This document shows positions 50,535-59,687 of a stretch of DNA of 64,000 bases, piece after piece (the first letter of the stretch is position 1; each line of letters begins with the position of its first letter). The notes beneath the pieces were generated by a model, which had not been told where the DNA came from, searched no databases, and saw only the letters and a list, made by a program, of their open reading frames with translations. The position numbers and the translations under genes are program-made. Origin of the DNA: Corynebacterium tuberculostearicum. GTDB taxonomy: Bacteria > Actinomycetota > Actinomycetes > Mycobacteriales > Mycobacteriaceae. Where the stretch lies: NCBI RefSeq assembly GCF_030506365.1, contig NZ_CP073092.1, forward strand, positions 372,001 to 436,000, in the 5' to 3' direction.

Positions 50535-53141
50535 GTGGCTAAACTGCTTTATCGTCTTGGGCGCTGGTCTTTCCTCCATAAGTGGAAGGTCATCGTGGCA
50601 TGGCTGCTGCTGCTCGCCGCCGTCGGCGGTGCCGCCGCCTTGTTGATGAAACCGATGACGAGCGAGTTCTCCATCAAGGGAACCCCGTCCATCGACGCCA
50701 CCTACAAGACCATGGACCTCTTCCCAGAGGGCGGAAACCCTGCAAACTCGCCCTCGGTCAACGTGGTCTTCAAGGCCCCAGACGGCCAGAAGCTTTCTGA
50801 TCCCGCCAACCGCGAGGCTATCGACGCCACCATCTCCTACCTCGAGGACAACCTGGAGATGGGCGATACCACGCGCTTTGGCAACCCGCTTGAGGTCTCG
50901 CCTCGATTGCAGGACCAGGTTATCCACCAGTTCACGGATATGGGGCTACCGGAAGCATCCGCCCGCGCGGATGCGGACAACCTCGCCATGGTCAATGATG
51001 ACGAGACCATTGCCTATACCACCTTCAGTTTTGACGCCGAGTCGCCCTATAGCGTGGAACAGGCCGACAAAGACACCGTTACCGACGCAATGAATATTGC
51101 CCGCGACCGCGGCCTCACGGTAGAGGGCAATGGTGCCGGCTTCGGCGATGAAATCGCGGTCAATTCCACCTCTGAGATCATCGGCCTCGGCGTTGCCTTT
51201 ATCGTGCTCATCTTTACCTTCGGCTCCCTGGTGGCCTCGGGTATGCCTTTGGTGTCCGCCGTCATCGGCGTGGGACTAGGCGCGCTGGGCATGTTCATTG
51301 CCACCCACTGGATTGAGCTCAATAATATGACCCCGGTTCTGGCCATCATGATTGGCCTTGCCGTGGGCATCGACTATGCGCTGTTCATCCTGTCGCGCTA
51401 CCGTGCCGAGCGCCGCCGCATGGACGGGCCCGATGCCGCAGGCATGGCGGTGGGAACCGCCGGCTCCTCCGTGGTCTTTGCTGGCGCGACCGTCTTTACT
51501 GCGCTCTTTGCGCTCCTCATTGCGCGCATTGGCTTCCTGACGGCCATGGGCTTGGCCGCCGCCGGCACCGTCGCCATCGCCGTATTGGTCTCGCTTACGC
51601 TCATCCCCGCGATGCTCGGCTTGCTGGGCGATAAGGCCTTCAACGGCCGCATCCCCGGTGTGGCCGGCAACCCGACCCGCAAGGGCAAGCGCCGCCGCGG
51701 TCCCACCATGGGCAACCGCTGGGTGCGCCTGGTTCAAAAGGTCCCCGGCCTGGCCATGGCGCTGGTTGTGCTCTCCCTGGGCGCGATGACCGCGCCGGTG
51801 CTCCACATGGAGCTCGCCCTTCCGGCCGATACCACCTCCAATCCCGATACCACCCAGCGCAAGGCCGCCGACATCATGTCCGAGGGCTTCGGTCCCGGCG
51901 TCAACGGCCCCTTCCTCGCCGTGGTCGATGCCCACACGGTCAACGCGGATGCCGGCGCCCTCGCCCCGCTTGTCGACGCCCAATCCCAGCCCGAACCAGC
52001 CCCCGCCCCGGACGCGGAGGCCGCGCCCACGGGCGCTGCACCAGAGGACGGTGCGCCGCAGGATGTTGCGCCGGAGGACGCTGCCCCTGATCAGCCGCAG
52101 CCGGACCAGCCTGCGGCCGAGGCCGAGCCGGAAATCGCCCCGGCTGCCGAGGTAGTAGACACCTCCGCAGACGCTGCGGACAGTGCTTCGCCGGAGGATA
52201 AGGCCGCGCTCGCGTCCTTCCTGTACACCGCGGACCAGCTCAAGGGGCTGGGCGGCGTGAAGCACGCACAGATCGTCAGCCTGAGCCAAGACCAGCGCGC
52301 CGCGCAGATCATGGTCACCCCCGACACCGCGCCGACGGACGCCGCGACGGTCAACGTTGCGCACGCCCTGCGCTCGGCCACCAGCGAGATCGAAGACGCC
52401 ACCGGTACCGACATCGGCTTGACCGGCCTGACCGCCGTGCAGCTCGATATCACGGAGCGCCTCGAGGAAGCCATGGCGCCGTACCTGGCCATCGTCGTAG
52501 GCCTGGCCATCGTGCTACTCCTGTTGGTCTTCCGCTCCATCCTGGTGCCGCTGGTTGCGGGCCTGGGCTTCCTGCTGTCCGTCGGCGGCGCCTTCGGCCT
52601 GACCGTCCTGGTCTGGCAGGAAGGCCTGTGGAACCTGGTTCCGGCGCCGGGCCCGCTGATTTCCTTCATGCCCATCTTCCTCATCGGCGTGACCTTCGGC
52701 CTGGCGATGGATTACCAAGTCTTTTTGGTCACCCGCATGCGCGAGCACATTTCTCGCCACCCGGAGGGCACCGGCGGGCGATATAGCGCCGTCGACGAGG
52801 CCACTATCACCGGCTTTACCCAAGGCGCCCGCGTGGTGACGGCCGCGGCCATCATTATGATTTCGGTCTTCGTGGCCTTTATTAACCAGCCGCTGCCCTT
52901 CATCCAGATCTTCGGCTTTGCCCTGGCCGCCGGCGTGCTTTTCGACGCCTTCTTTATCCGCATGACCCTCGTCCCCGCCACCATGTTCCTCATGGGCCGC
53001 GCGACGTGGTGGATGCCGAAGTGGCTGGCGAAGATTCTGCCCACCCTGGATATTGAAGGCACCGCCCTGGAAGAAGAATGGGAAGCTAAACACGCCACCC
53101 CAGCCCCAACCCCTAGCCCTGCACACAAGGAAGAAGAATAA
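50535..53141 (+). CDS. MmpL-family RND transporter
   Basis: An 868-residue RND protein with 12 helices in two halves. TM1 is at about 17-37, and porter domains follow TM1 and TM7. LAVGIDYALFILSRYR (about 273-288) and GLAMDYQVFLVTRMRE (about 725-740) carry the Asp-Tyr proton-relay pairs of MmpL proteins. They typically export trehalose monomycolate or other lipids. An Ala/Pro/Glu-rich insertion (about 475-555) lies in the second porter domain. GTG start; the tgt gene follows after 2 bp. Confidence 0.92.
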   Translation: MAKLLYRLGRWSFLHKWKVIVAWLLLLAAVGGAAALLMKPMTSEFSIKGTPSIDATYKTMDLFPEGGNPANSPSVNVVFKAPDGQKLSDPANREAIDATISYLEDNLEMGDTTRFGNPLEVSPRLQDQVIHQFTDMGLPEASARADADNLAMVNDDETIAYTTFSFDAESPYSVEQADKDTVTDAMNIARDRGLTVEGNGAGFGDEIAVNSTSEIIGLGVAFIVLIFTFGSLVASGMPLVSAVIGVGLGALGMFIATHWIELNNMTPVLAIMIGLAVGIDYALFILSRYRAERRRMDGPDAAGMAVGTAGSSVVFAGATVFTALFALLIARIGFLTAMGLAAAGTVAIAVLVSLTLIPAMLGLLGDKAFNGRIPGVAGNPTRKGKRRRGPTMGNRWVRLVQKVPGLAMALVVLSLGAMTAPVLHMELALPADTTSNPDTTQRKAADIMSEGFGPGVNGPFLAVVDAHTVNADAGALAPLVDAQSQPEPAPAPDAEAAPTGAAPEDGAPQDVAPEDAAPDQPQPDQPAAEAEPEIAPAAEVVDTSADAADSASPEDKAALASFLYTADQLKGLGGVKHAQIVSLSQDQRAAQIMVTPDTAPTDAATVNVAHALRSATSEIEDATGTDIGLTGLTAVQLDITERLEEAMAPYLAIVVGLAIVLLLLVFRSILVPLVAGLGFLLSVGGAFGLTVLVWQEGLWNLVPAPGPLISFMPIFLIGVTFGLAMDYQVFLVTRMREHISRHPEGTGGRYSAVDEATITGFTQGARVVTAAAIIMISVFVAFINQPLPFIQIFGFALAAGVLFDAFFIRMTLVPATMFLMGRATWWMPKWLAKILPTLDIEGTALEEEWEAKHATPAPTPSPAHKEEE

Positions 53142-53143
53142 AG

Positions 53144-54388
53144 ATGGACTTGAGCTTCGACGTCGGCAAGCGCCTGCCCGAAGGCCCCGGCAAGCACGGC
53201 CGCAGCGGTGTCATCCACACCCCGCACGGTGATATCCAGACCCCGGCCTTCATCCCGGTGGCCACCAAAGCCACGGTTAAGACGCTGACCCCGGAGCAGA
53301 TTCGCGCCACCGGTGCGCAGGCCATCTTGTCGAATGCGTACCACCTCTACCTGCAGCCGGGCCACGACATCGTGGACGAGGCCGGCGGCGTGGCCAAATT
53401 TGAAAACTGGCATGGCCCGACCTACACCGACTCCGGCGGATTCCAGGTCATGTCGCTGGGCGTGGGGTTCAAAAAGGTCCTGGCGATGGACGTTGCGGAT
53501 CTCAGCGATAAGGACATCCGCGCCGCCAAGAAGGAACGCATGGCGCAGGTGGATGAGGACGGCGTGGATTTTAAATCCGTCATCGACGGCTCCAAGCACC
53601 GCTTTACCCCCGAGAAGTCCATGCAGATCCAGCACGGGCTGGGCGCAGACATCATGTTTGCTTTCGACGAGCTCACCACGCTGGTTGATACGCGCACCTA
53701 TCAGGAAGAATCCGTCGCCCGCACGCACCGCTGGGCCAAGCGCTGCCTGGATGAGCACGATCGCCTCACCCGCGAGCGCGCCCACCGCCCGAAACAGTCG
53801 CTGTGGGGCGTTGTCCAAGGCGCGCAGTACGAGGACCTGCGCCGCCAGGCCACCCGCGGCCTGCTCGACCTCGACCGCGCCGCCCGCGAGGACGGCAAGC
53901 GCGGCTTCGGCGGCTTCGGCATCGGCGGCGCACTGGAAAAGGAAAACTTGGGCACCATCGTCGGCTGGGTCTGCGATGAGCTACCCGAGGACAAGCCGCG
54001 CCACCTGCTCGGCATCTCCGAGCCGGACGATATCTTTACCGCCGTCGAAGCTGGCGCCGATACCTTCGATTGCGTGGCGCCCACCCGCTTAGCGCGCCGC
54101 GGCGGCGTCTACACCCTTGACGGCCGCATGAACCTTACCAATGCGCGCTTCAAGCGGGATTTTTCCGGCGTGGACGAGGAATTCGGCGGCTACGTATCCG
54201 AGAATTACTCCCGGGCCTACCTGCACCACCTGCTCAAGGCGAAGGAATTCCTCGCCGGCACGCTGTGCACCATCCACAACGTGGAGTTCATGATCCGCCT
54301 GGTGGATAATATCCGCGCCGCCATCGACGGCGGCTACTACGAGGCCTACCGCGATGAATTCCTCGGCCGCTATTACGCCGGCAAGTAG
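53144..54388 (+). CDS. tgt: tRNA-guanine transglycosylase Tgt lacking zinc cysteines
   Basis: A 414-residue TIM-barrel enzyme that swaps G34 for a 7-deazaguanine base in GUN tRNAs. Active-site Asp96 is in YTDSGGFQVMSLG; the nucleophile region is GADTFDCVAPTRLARRGGVYT. The usual zinc motif C-D-C-Y-x-C before NYSRAYLHHL reads F347-G-G349-Y-V-S352, so all three Cys are replaced; the His (TIHN, His378) remains. Length and other motifs are normal. Convergent with the transporter gene, overlapping by 16 nt. Confidence 0.9.
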   Translation: MDLSFDVGKRLPEGPGKHGRSGVIHTPHGDIQTPAFIPVATKATVKTLTPEQIRATGAQAILSNAYHLYLQPGHDIVDEAGGVAKFENWHGPTYTDSGGFQVMSLGVGFKKVLAMDVADLSDKDIRAAKKERMAQVDEDGVDFKSVIDGSKHRFTPEKSMQIQHGLGADIMFAFDELTTLVDTRTYQEESVARTHRWAKRCLDEHDRLTRERAHRPKQSLWGVVQGAQYEDLRRQATRGLLDLDRAAREDGKRGFGGFGIGGALEKENLGTIVGWVCDELPEDKPRHLLGISEPDDIFTAVEAGADTFDCVAPTRLARRGGVYTLDGRMNLTNARFKRDFSGVDEEFGGYVSENYSRAYLHHLLKAKEFLAGTLCTIHNVEFMIRLVDNIRAAIDGGYYEAYRDEFLGRYYAGK

Positions 54389-55056
54389 TCCTCGCGCTTC
54401 TTCACCCACTTAATGACCGCGGCCGTCACAGGCAGCATGACGGCCTCCATCAGGGTCTTCCACACAAAGCCCACGATGACGTAATTGATGAACCCGCCCA
54501 CGGTGTCCACGCCGATGACCGGCGCGGCGATGGCGCAGAAGAGTAGCGTATCGCCGAACTCGCCCACCACGGTGGAGGCGATGAGGCGCGCAAAGAGGCC
54601 CTTTTCGCCGGAGCGCTTCTTCATCGCGGTTAGCGTCCAGGCGTTGAGGAGCTGGCCCACTAGGTAGCCGGCCAGCGAGGCGGCCAGAATCTGCGGCATC
54701 AGGCCGAGCGTGGCGGCGAAGGCCTCCTGGCCCTCGTAGAAATCGGCCGCCGGCAGCCAGATGGCGATATAGAAGCACACGGCCGCCAGAATGGCCATCG
54801 CGAAGCCGATATAGACCGCGCGCCGGGTGGACTTGAAACCATAGCACTCGGAGAGCACATCGCCGACGATATAGGCCAGCGGGAAGAGGAAGAAGGCGCC
54901 GTCGGTAACCAGCGGGCCGAGCTGGACGCCCTTGGTGGCGTTGATATTAGAAATCAGGAAGGTCACCACAAACACGGTGACCAGCCAGGGGTAGAGGGTG
55001 GAGCGGACGGGAATGAAGCGCACCTCAGCGCCGTTCGATTTTTCCATGCCCGCCAT
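54373..55056 (-). CDS. yhhQ: Queuosine precursor transporter (YhhQ/VUT family)
   Basis: A 227-residue protein with six helices. PLAYIVGDVLSECYGFKSTR (about 77-96) is the family signature, as are VGQLLNAWTLTAMKKR and STVVGEFGDTLLF. YhhQ proteins import preQ0, preQ1 or queuine. Between tgt and gluQ it completes a salvage pathway without de novo queC/D/E/F genes in view. It starts at 55056 or 55047, divergent from gluQ. Confidence 0.9.
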   Translation of the reverse strand: MAGMEKSNGAEVRFIPVRSTLYPWLVTVFVVTFLISNINATKGVQLGPLVTDGAFFLFPLAYIVGDVLSECYGFKSTRRAVYIGFAMAILAAVCFYIAIWLPAADFYEGQEAFAATLGLMPQILAASLAGYLVGQLLNAWTLTAMKKRSGEKGLFARLIASTVVGEFGDTLLFCAIAAPVIGVDTVGGFINYVIVGFVWKTLMEAVMLPVTAAVIKWVKKREDYLPA

Positions 55057-55068
55057 TGTGCCAGCCCG

Positions 55069-55074
55069 TAGACT
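55069..55074 (+). promoter_or_regulatory. -10 box for gluQ
   Basis: TAGACT, 6 nt before the ATG at 55081; rejects the in-frame ATG at 55075. Confidence 0.55.
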
Positions 55075-55080
55075 ATGGGC

Positions 55081-55974
55081 ATGAATTCCGCGACCACCGG
55101 CGCCGGCCGTTACGCTCCAAGCCCCTCAGGCGATCTGCACTTTGGCAACCTCCGCACGGCGCTTCTGGCGTGGCTTTTCGCCCGGTCGACGGGCAGGCGC
55201 TTTGTGGTGCGCGTGGAGGACATCGATAAGCAGCGCTCCTCCCAGGAATCGGCCGAGCGCCAGCTTGCGGACCTGCGCGCGCTCGGGCTGGACTGGGACG
55301 GCGAGGTCATCTACCAGCACGATCGCGACGCCGCCTATGAGCAGGCCCTGGCTCAGCTGCCGACCTACGAGTGCTATTGCTCGCGCAAGGATATCCGCGA
55401 GGCCTCCCGCGCCCCGCACGCCATTCCCGGCCAGTACCCGGGCACCTGCCGCAACCTCACCGAAGACCAGCGCGCGGCCAAGCGCGCCGAGCTTGCGGCC
55501 CAGAATCGCCAGCCTGCCCTTCGCCTGCTTGCCGACGTCCCCACATTCACCATCCACGACGCCCTCCACGGCACCTATACGGGCGACGTCGATGACTTCA
55601 TCCTGCGCCGCGGCGGCCAAGACACTGGCTGGGCCTATAACCTGGCCGTTGTCGTCGATGATGCCTACCAAGGCATCGATCAAGTGATCCGCGGCGATGA
55701 TCTGCTCTCCTCCGCGCCGCGCCAGGCCTACCTCGCCTCGCTACTTGGCATCGAACCGCCGGAGTATGTCCACGTCCCGCTCGTGCTCAATGCATCCGGC
55801 GAGCGCCTGGCCAAGCGCGATGGGGCGGTGACCATGCGGGAGATGGGGGAGGAGTGGGACGTCGTCAAGCAGCTGGCGGCCTCGCTGGGGTACGAAGCTC
55901 ACAGTGCTGCGGATCTGCTCGCGCAATTCGCGCCCGATCGACTCAGCCCTGAGCCTTATATCTGGCGCGGGTAA
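55081..55974 (+). CDS. gluQ: Glutamyl-Q tRNA(Asp) synthetase
   Basis: A 297-residue GluRS-like enzyme without the anticodon-binding domain. The HIGH motif is [11 protein letters not shown] (about 18-28), the KMSKS-like motif RLAKRDGA (about 240-247), and a zinc-type C-x-C is at CYCSRKD. It attaches glutamate to queuosine of tRNA-Asp, so its presence implies that the cell has queuosine. It lies next to tgt and the precursor transporter. Confidence 0.93.
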   Translation: MNSATTGAGRYAPSPSGDLHFGNLRTALLAWLFARSTGRRFVVRVEDIDKQRSSQESAERQLADLRALGLDWDGEVIYQHDRDAAYEQALAQLPTYECYCSRKDIREASRAPHAIPGQYPGTCRNLTEDQRAAKRAELAAQNRQPALRLLADVPTFTIHDALHGTYTGDVDDFILRRGGQDTGWAYNLAVVVDDAYQGIDQVIRGDDLLSSAPRQAYLASLLGIEPPEYVHVPLVLNASGERLAKRDGAVTMREMGEEWDVVKQLAASLGYEAHSAADLLAQFAPDRLSPEPYIWRG

Positions 55975-55977
55975 AAT
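55972..55977 (+). promoter_or_regulatory. -10 box for the Na+/H+ antiporter
   Basis: TAAAAT, 8 nt before the ATG at 55986; it overlaps the gluQ stop codon. Confidence 0.55.
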
Positions 55978-55985
55978 CTGAGCCC

Positions 55986-57566
55986 ATGGAAGTTCTACTG
56001 GTGCTCATTGGGCTCATGCTGCTGACCGTGTTCGTCGTCGCCATCGGTGACAAGATTGGGCTGCCGTGGCCGGCCCTGCTGACGATCATCACCGCCTGCG
56101 CCGTCTTCGTGCCCGGCCTGCCACAGTTCGAACCGCCCACCGAGCTCATCCTGCCCATCTTCCTGCCGCCGCTGCTGTGGGCGCTGGCCCGGCGCACCTC
56201 GTGGGGTGTTATCCGCGAGCAATGGGTGACCATCTTGAGCCTGTCCGTGCTGCTGGTGGTCGCCACCACGCTGGCCGTAGGTTTTACGGCCTATGCCTTC
56301 CTGCCCGGCATCAGCCTGGCCGCAGCCATCCTCATCGGTGCGGCCATCGCCCCGCCGGACCCCGTCGCCGTTGACGCCGTGGCCGAGCCCGCCGGCATCC
56401 CACGCCGCATCATCACCACCTTGCAGACCGAGGGCTTGTTTAACGACGCCGCCTCTATCGTCGCCTTCAATCTCGCGCTGACGGCCGTGACCCAAGGCGA
56501 TGAGCTCTCCTTCGGCGGCGGCGTGCTCAACTTCTTCTACTCCGCATTCGTTGCGTGTGGCCTGGGGTGGGTCGTCGGCCGGCTGGTGGCGCTGTTTATT
56601 ACCCACGTTCACGACGTCACCGCGCGCAACGCGTTGACCTGGGTGACGCCGTTTGCGGTCTACCTCATCTCGGAGGAACTCGGCGCCTCCGGTGTTATCG
56701 CCGTGGTCATCGCGGCCGTGGAGCTTAATTCCCGTGCCGATATCCAGGCCGAGGACCGCCTGTCCGGCCAGGCCTTCTGGGAGACCATCGAGCTGCTCTT
56801 TACCGGCGTGGCCTTCGGGCTCATTGGCCTGACGGTCAATACCGCCATCGGCGAAGTGGGCTCGGACCTGTGGCACTCCGTGGTGGTGGGCGTCATCTTG
56901 TCCCTTGTGGCCTTCGTCGTCCGCTTGGTGTGGATGTACATCTATTACCGCATCAACGTCTCCCGCGGCCGCCCGCGCGTGGCGCCGCTGCGCCTGCAAG
57001 AAGTGCTGCTGATGACGTGGTCCGGCATGCGCGGCCTAGTCACCTTGGCGCTGGTTTTGTCCATCCCGGCCGGCGTGTTCAGCTTTCACCACGAGCTGGC
57101 GGTCATTGCACTGACCGTCTTGCTGGTCACTATGGTGGTGCCCGGCCTGCTCTTGCCGTGGCTGATGGAGCGCCTTGACCTCACGGAGGCCTCCCAGATT
57201 GCCAGCGATAAGATGCGCGCCGCCGTGGTGAGCCGCGCGCGTGCGGCCAGCATCGAGGCCCTGTCGCACTTCCGGCCCGACGGCCACATTACTGCCGACG
57301 CCGAGAAGGTCGACCCCGAAATTTCCGCCAACGTGATTCAGTGGTTCGAGGACCGGCTCGGCGATGGCGAGGATGTTTCCGATGACTCCCGCAAGCAGCG
57401 CGCCTGGCAGGCCCGCCACGTGGCTCTGGAGGCCCGCCGGACCGCTTTGGCGGCGGCGCAGGAGGAGCTGCTACGCATGCGCGGCGATCGGGCTTATAAC
57501 CCGGCCATTGTGGACGAGGTGCTCGAGGAGATTGATCGCATGGTTCTAGGCGCCAAGCGCCACTAG
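55986..57566 (+). CDS. Na+/H+ antiporter (CPA1 family)
   Basis: A 526-residue protein with about 12 helices (3-410) and a cytoplasmic helical tail (about 410-526). LIGAAIAPPDPVAVDAVAE (about 118-136) and TEGLFNDAASIVAFNLA (about 149-165) contain the ion-binding Asp pattern of CPA1 exchangers. WSGMRGLVTLALVLSIP (about 345-361) is the conserved Arg motif. It exchanges cytoplasmic Na+ for external H+. Confidence 0.92.
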   Translation: MEVLLVLIGLMLLTVFVVAIGDKIGLPWPALLTIITACAVFVPGLPQFEPPTELILPIFLPPLLWALARRTSWGVIREQWVTILSLSVLLVVATTLAVGFTAYAFLPGISLAAAILIGAAIAPPDPVAVDAVAEPAGIPRRIITTLQTEGLFNDAASIVAFNLALTAVTQGDELSFGGGVLNFFYSAFVACGLGWVVGRLVALFITHVHDVTARNALTWVTPFAVYLISEELGASGVIAVVIAAVELNSRADIQAEDRLSGQAFWETIELLFTGVAFGLIGLTVNTAIGEVGSDLWHSVVVGVILSLVAFVVRLVWMYIYYRINVSRGRPRVAPLRLQEVLLMTWSGMRGLVTLALVLSIPAGVFSFHHELAVIALTVLLVTMVVPGLLLPWLMERLDLTEASQIASDKMRAAVVSRARAASIEALSHFRPDGHITADAEKVDPEISANVIQWFEDRLGDGEDVSDDSRKQRAWQARHVALEARRTALAAAQEELLRMRGDRAYNPAIVDEVLEEIDRMVLGAKRH

Positions 57567-57569
57567 GCT
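57564..57569 (+). promoter_or_regulatory. -10 box for the 111-aa protein
   Basis: TAGGCT, 7 nt before the ATG at 57577; the box overlaps the antiporter stop codon. Confidence 0.55.
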
Positions 57570-57576
57570 GGGCGGC

Positions 57577-57912
57577 ATGGATCCCTTCGATTATGCGCAG
57601 CTTGAGGACGCGCTGGATTACCTCTACGACTTCCTCGACCAGGACCTAGCGGACCGCGTGCGCGCCGAGCGCGAATTCGTTCCTGCCGGGCTGGAGGGCC
57701 TGCTTGCCGACGACTCCCTCGACGACTACGTCTGGCTCTGGATCAAGGACCCAGGCCCGAATGGCTTCCGGCAATACCTGCGCGATGGGGGCTATTCCGA
57801 GGCCGAGGTCTCCCAGGCTTTCCTCTGGGCGCGCACCGAGTGGGGGATGAATACGCCGCCGCACGTCGCGTGGCTCAAGGCGGATGGCTACGAGCCGCCG
57901 GTCATCGATTAG
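57577..57912 (+). CDS. Conserved-looking acidic protein of unknown function
   Basis: A 111-residue soluble protein rich in Asp, Tyr, Leu and Trp (YAQLEDALDYLYDFLDQDLA, then LDDYVWLWIKDPGPNGF). No known motif recognised. The leaderless start and host base composition support a real gene. Confidence 0.65.
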   Translation: MDPFDYAQLEDALDYLYDFLDQDLADRVRAEREFVPAGLEGLLADDSLDDYVWLWIKDPGPNGFRQYLRDGGYSEAEVSQAFLWARTEWGMNTPPHVAWLKADGYEPPVID

Positions 57913-57945
57913 CGGCCAGCGCGGCCGCGCGCCCGTATATAACAA

Positions 57946-57984
57946 AAATCCCGGCTCCATGCTGTGTAGCAGGAGCCGGGATTT
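57946..57984 (-). terminator. Terminator of tRNA-Ser(GGA)
   Basis: AAATCCCGGCTCC (57946-57958) pairs perfectly with GGAGCCGGGATTT (57972-57984); a T-run follows on the minus strand. Confidence 0.85.
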
Positions 57985-57988
57985 CCTT

Positions 57989-58077
57989 TGGCGGAGGATG
58001 TGGGATTTGAACCCACGAGGGGCGTGAACCCCGCACGCGTTCCAGGCGTGTGACATAGGCCGCTAGTCGAATCCTCC
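57989..58077 (-). tRNA. tRNA-Ser(GGA)
   Basis: Minus strand. The acceptor GGAGGAT (58077-58071) pairs with ATCCTCC (57999-57993), with G as discriminator and CCA encoded at 57991-57989. The anticodon loop CTGGAAC gives GGA. A long variable arm is present. Unlike the other three serine tRNAs here it encodes CCA. Confidence 0.94.
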
Positions 58078-58254
58078 GAGAAGAAACATTAGCAGCCGTG
58101 GCAATTATTTTACCAATCGCCAGGTCAGGACCTGTTTTCGGCGATCTAAAGCCGTTTTGTGTCGAATGGTCCTTGGGTCGCGCGCCGGTGGGCGGTGGCG
58201 GCCCGTGCGGCCGGAGGCTCATTTGGCTAAACCGGCGCGCGGGCGTTAAAGTAT

Positions 58255-58352
58255 GGGGCAGGATTCCGCGTGGCGTCCATCCTCTGAACTCCCCCAGGGC
58301 AGGAATGCAGCAAGGGTCAGGAGGCTCTGGCGGGTGCGCGGGGTCCCCTTTT
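58255..58352 (+). ncRNA. ffs: Signal recognition particle RNA (4.5S)
   Basis: The core GAACTCCCCCAGGGC, then GGAATGCAGCAAGGGTCAG, is the small-SRP apical domain with the GGAA-type tetraloop and asymmetric loop. The flanks GGGGCAGGATTCCGCG and GCGCGGGGTCCCC can pair to close the rod, and TTTTT follows. TAAAGT at 58247-58252 is a fitting -10 box. Ends are approximate. The RNA scaffolds Ffh for membrane targeting. Confidence 0.88.
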
Positions 58353-58415
58353 TGTATGGCGTGCGTTACTATTGGGGGCTAAAAGTCGCCCTATACATGG
58401 AAGGTAGACATACGC

Positions 58416-59687
58416 ATGTCGCTTCTTACTTTGGAATCGTCCGAACTCGCGGAGCTCGCCGCCCAGGTCCGTAAGGACTACGAGGACCTTAAGGCTAAGG
58501 GCCTGAAATTGGACCTGACCCGCGGAAAGCCGGCCAAGGCACAGCTGGACCTCTCCAATGATTTGCTGGCGCTGCCCGGCCAAGGACATTACACCGATGC
58601 GGCCGGAAACGACCTACGTAACTACGGCAACCAAAAGGGCATCAAGGAACTGCGCGACATCTGGGGCAAGCTGACCAACATGGACCCAGAGCTGCTGGTT
58701 GCCGCAGATTCTTCCTCGCTGAATATCATGTTCGACCTGATTTCTTGGGCATTCCTCTTCGGCACCAATGATTCCGCACAGCCGTGGAGCAAGGAAGAAA
58801 AGCTCAAGTGGATCTGCCCGGTGCCGGGCTATGACCGTCACTTTGCCATCACGGAGCAATTCGGCTTCGAGCTGGTCACGGTGCCAATGGAGGAGGACGG
58901 GCCGGATGTAGAGGCCGTCGAAAAGCTGGTGGCGGATCCGGCGGTCAAGGGCATGTGGGTAGTGCCGATGTTCGCTAACCCCACCGGCGCCGTGATTTCT
59001 GAAGACAAGGCCCGCCGCCTCGCCCGCATGCAGGCCGGCGCGCCGGATTTCCGCATCGTGTGGGATAACGCCTACGCGGTGCACACCCTGACCGAGGACT
59101 TCCCGGAAATCCTGCCGATTCTGGATATCGCAGCGGAGGAAGGCAATCCGAACCGCTTCTGGGCCATGTCTTCTACCTCGAAGATCACCTTCGCGGGCGC
59201 GGGCGTGGGCTTCTTCGGCACCTCGGAGGACAACCTCGAGTGGTACCTGGAGCACGCGGGCATCCGCGGCATCGGCCCCAATAAGATTAACCAGCTGGCG
59301 CACCACGAGTTCTTCGGCTCTGCCGAGGGCGTGCGCGCGGTGATGCGCCGCCATGCCGCGCTGATCAAGCCCAAGTTCGATGCCGTGTTGCGCATCCTAG
59401 AAAAGCGCCTCGGCGAGTACGAGGTGGCGCAGTGGACCAACCCGAAGGGCGGCTACTTCATCTCCCTCGACGTCGTCGACGGCACCGCCAACCGTGTCTG
59501 GGAGCTCGCGCGAGATGCCGGCATCCTGCTTACCCAGGCCGGATCCGCCTTCCCGTATGGCCAGGACGATAACGACCGCAATATCCGCCTCGCCCCAACC
59601 CTGCCGCCGCAGGAGGAGGTTGAGGCCGCGATGGACGGCGTTGCCACCTGCGTGCTGCTCGCCGCCGTGGAGAAGCTGGGGGCCTAA
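58416..59687 (+). CDS. aspT: Aspartate aminotransferase, subgroup Ic
   Basis: A 423-residue PLP enzyme. LTRGKPAKAQLDLS (about 34-47) is the subgroup Ic N-terminal signature, FANPTGAVIS (about 187-196) binds the cofactor ring, IVWDNAYAVH (about 212-221) has the PLP Asp-Tyr, and SSTSKITFAGAGVGFF (about 250-265) has the Schiff-base Lys. It interconverts aspartate and oxaloacetate. It precedes dnaX-ybaB-recR, as in C. glutamicum. Confidence 0.92.
   Translation: MSLLTLESSELAELAAQVRKDYEDLKAKGLKLDLTRGKPAKAQLDLSNDLLALPGQGHYTDAAGNDLRNYGNQKGIKELRDIWGKLTNMDPELLVAADSSSLNIMFDLISWAFLFGTNDSAQPWSKEEKLKWICPVPGYDRHFAITEQFGFELVTVPMEEDGPDVEAVEKLVADPAVKGMWVVPMFANPTGAVISEDKARRLARMQAGAPDFRIVWDNAYAVHTLTEDFPEILPILDIAAEEGNPNRFWAMSSTSKITFAGAGVGFFGTSEDNLEWYLEHAGIRGIGPNKINQLAHHEFFGSAEGVRAVMRRHAALIKPKFDAVLRILEKRLGEYEVAQWTNPKGGYFISLDVVDGTANRVWELARDAGILLTQAGSAFPYGQDDNDRNIRLAPTLPPQEEVEAAMDGVATCVLLAAVEKLGA

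Noticed and set aside
58416..59687. aspT as a MocR-type transcription factor
   Set aside because: No GntR-type DNA-binding domain at the N-terminus; the sequence starts directly with the aminotransferase Ic signature.
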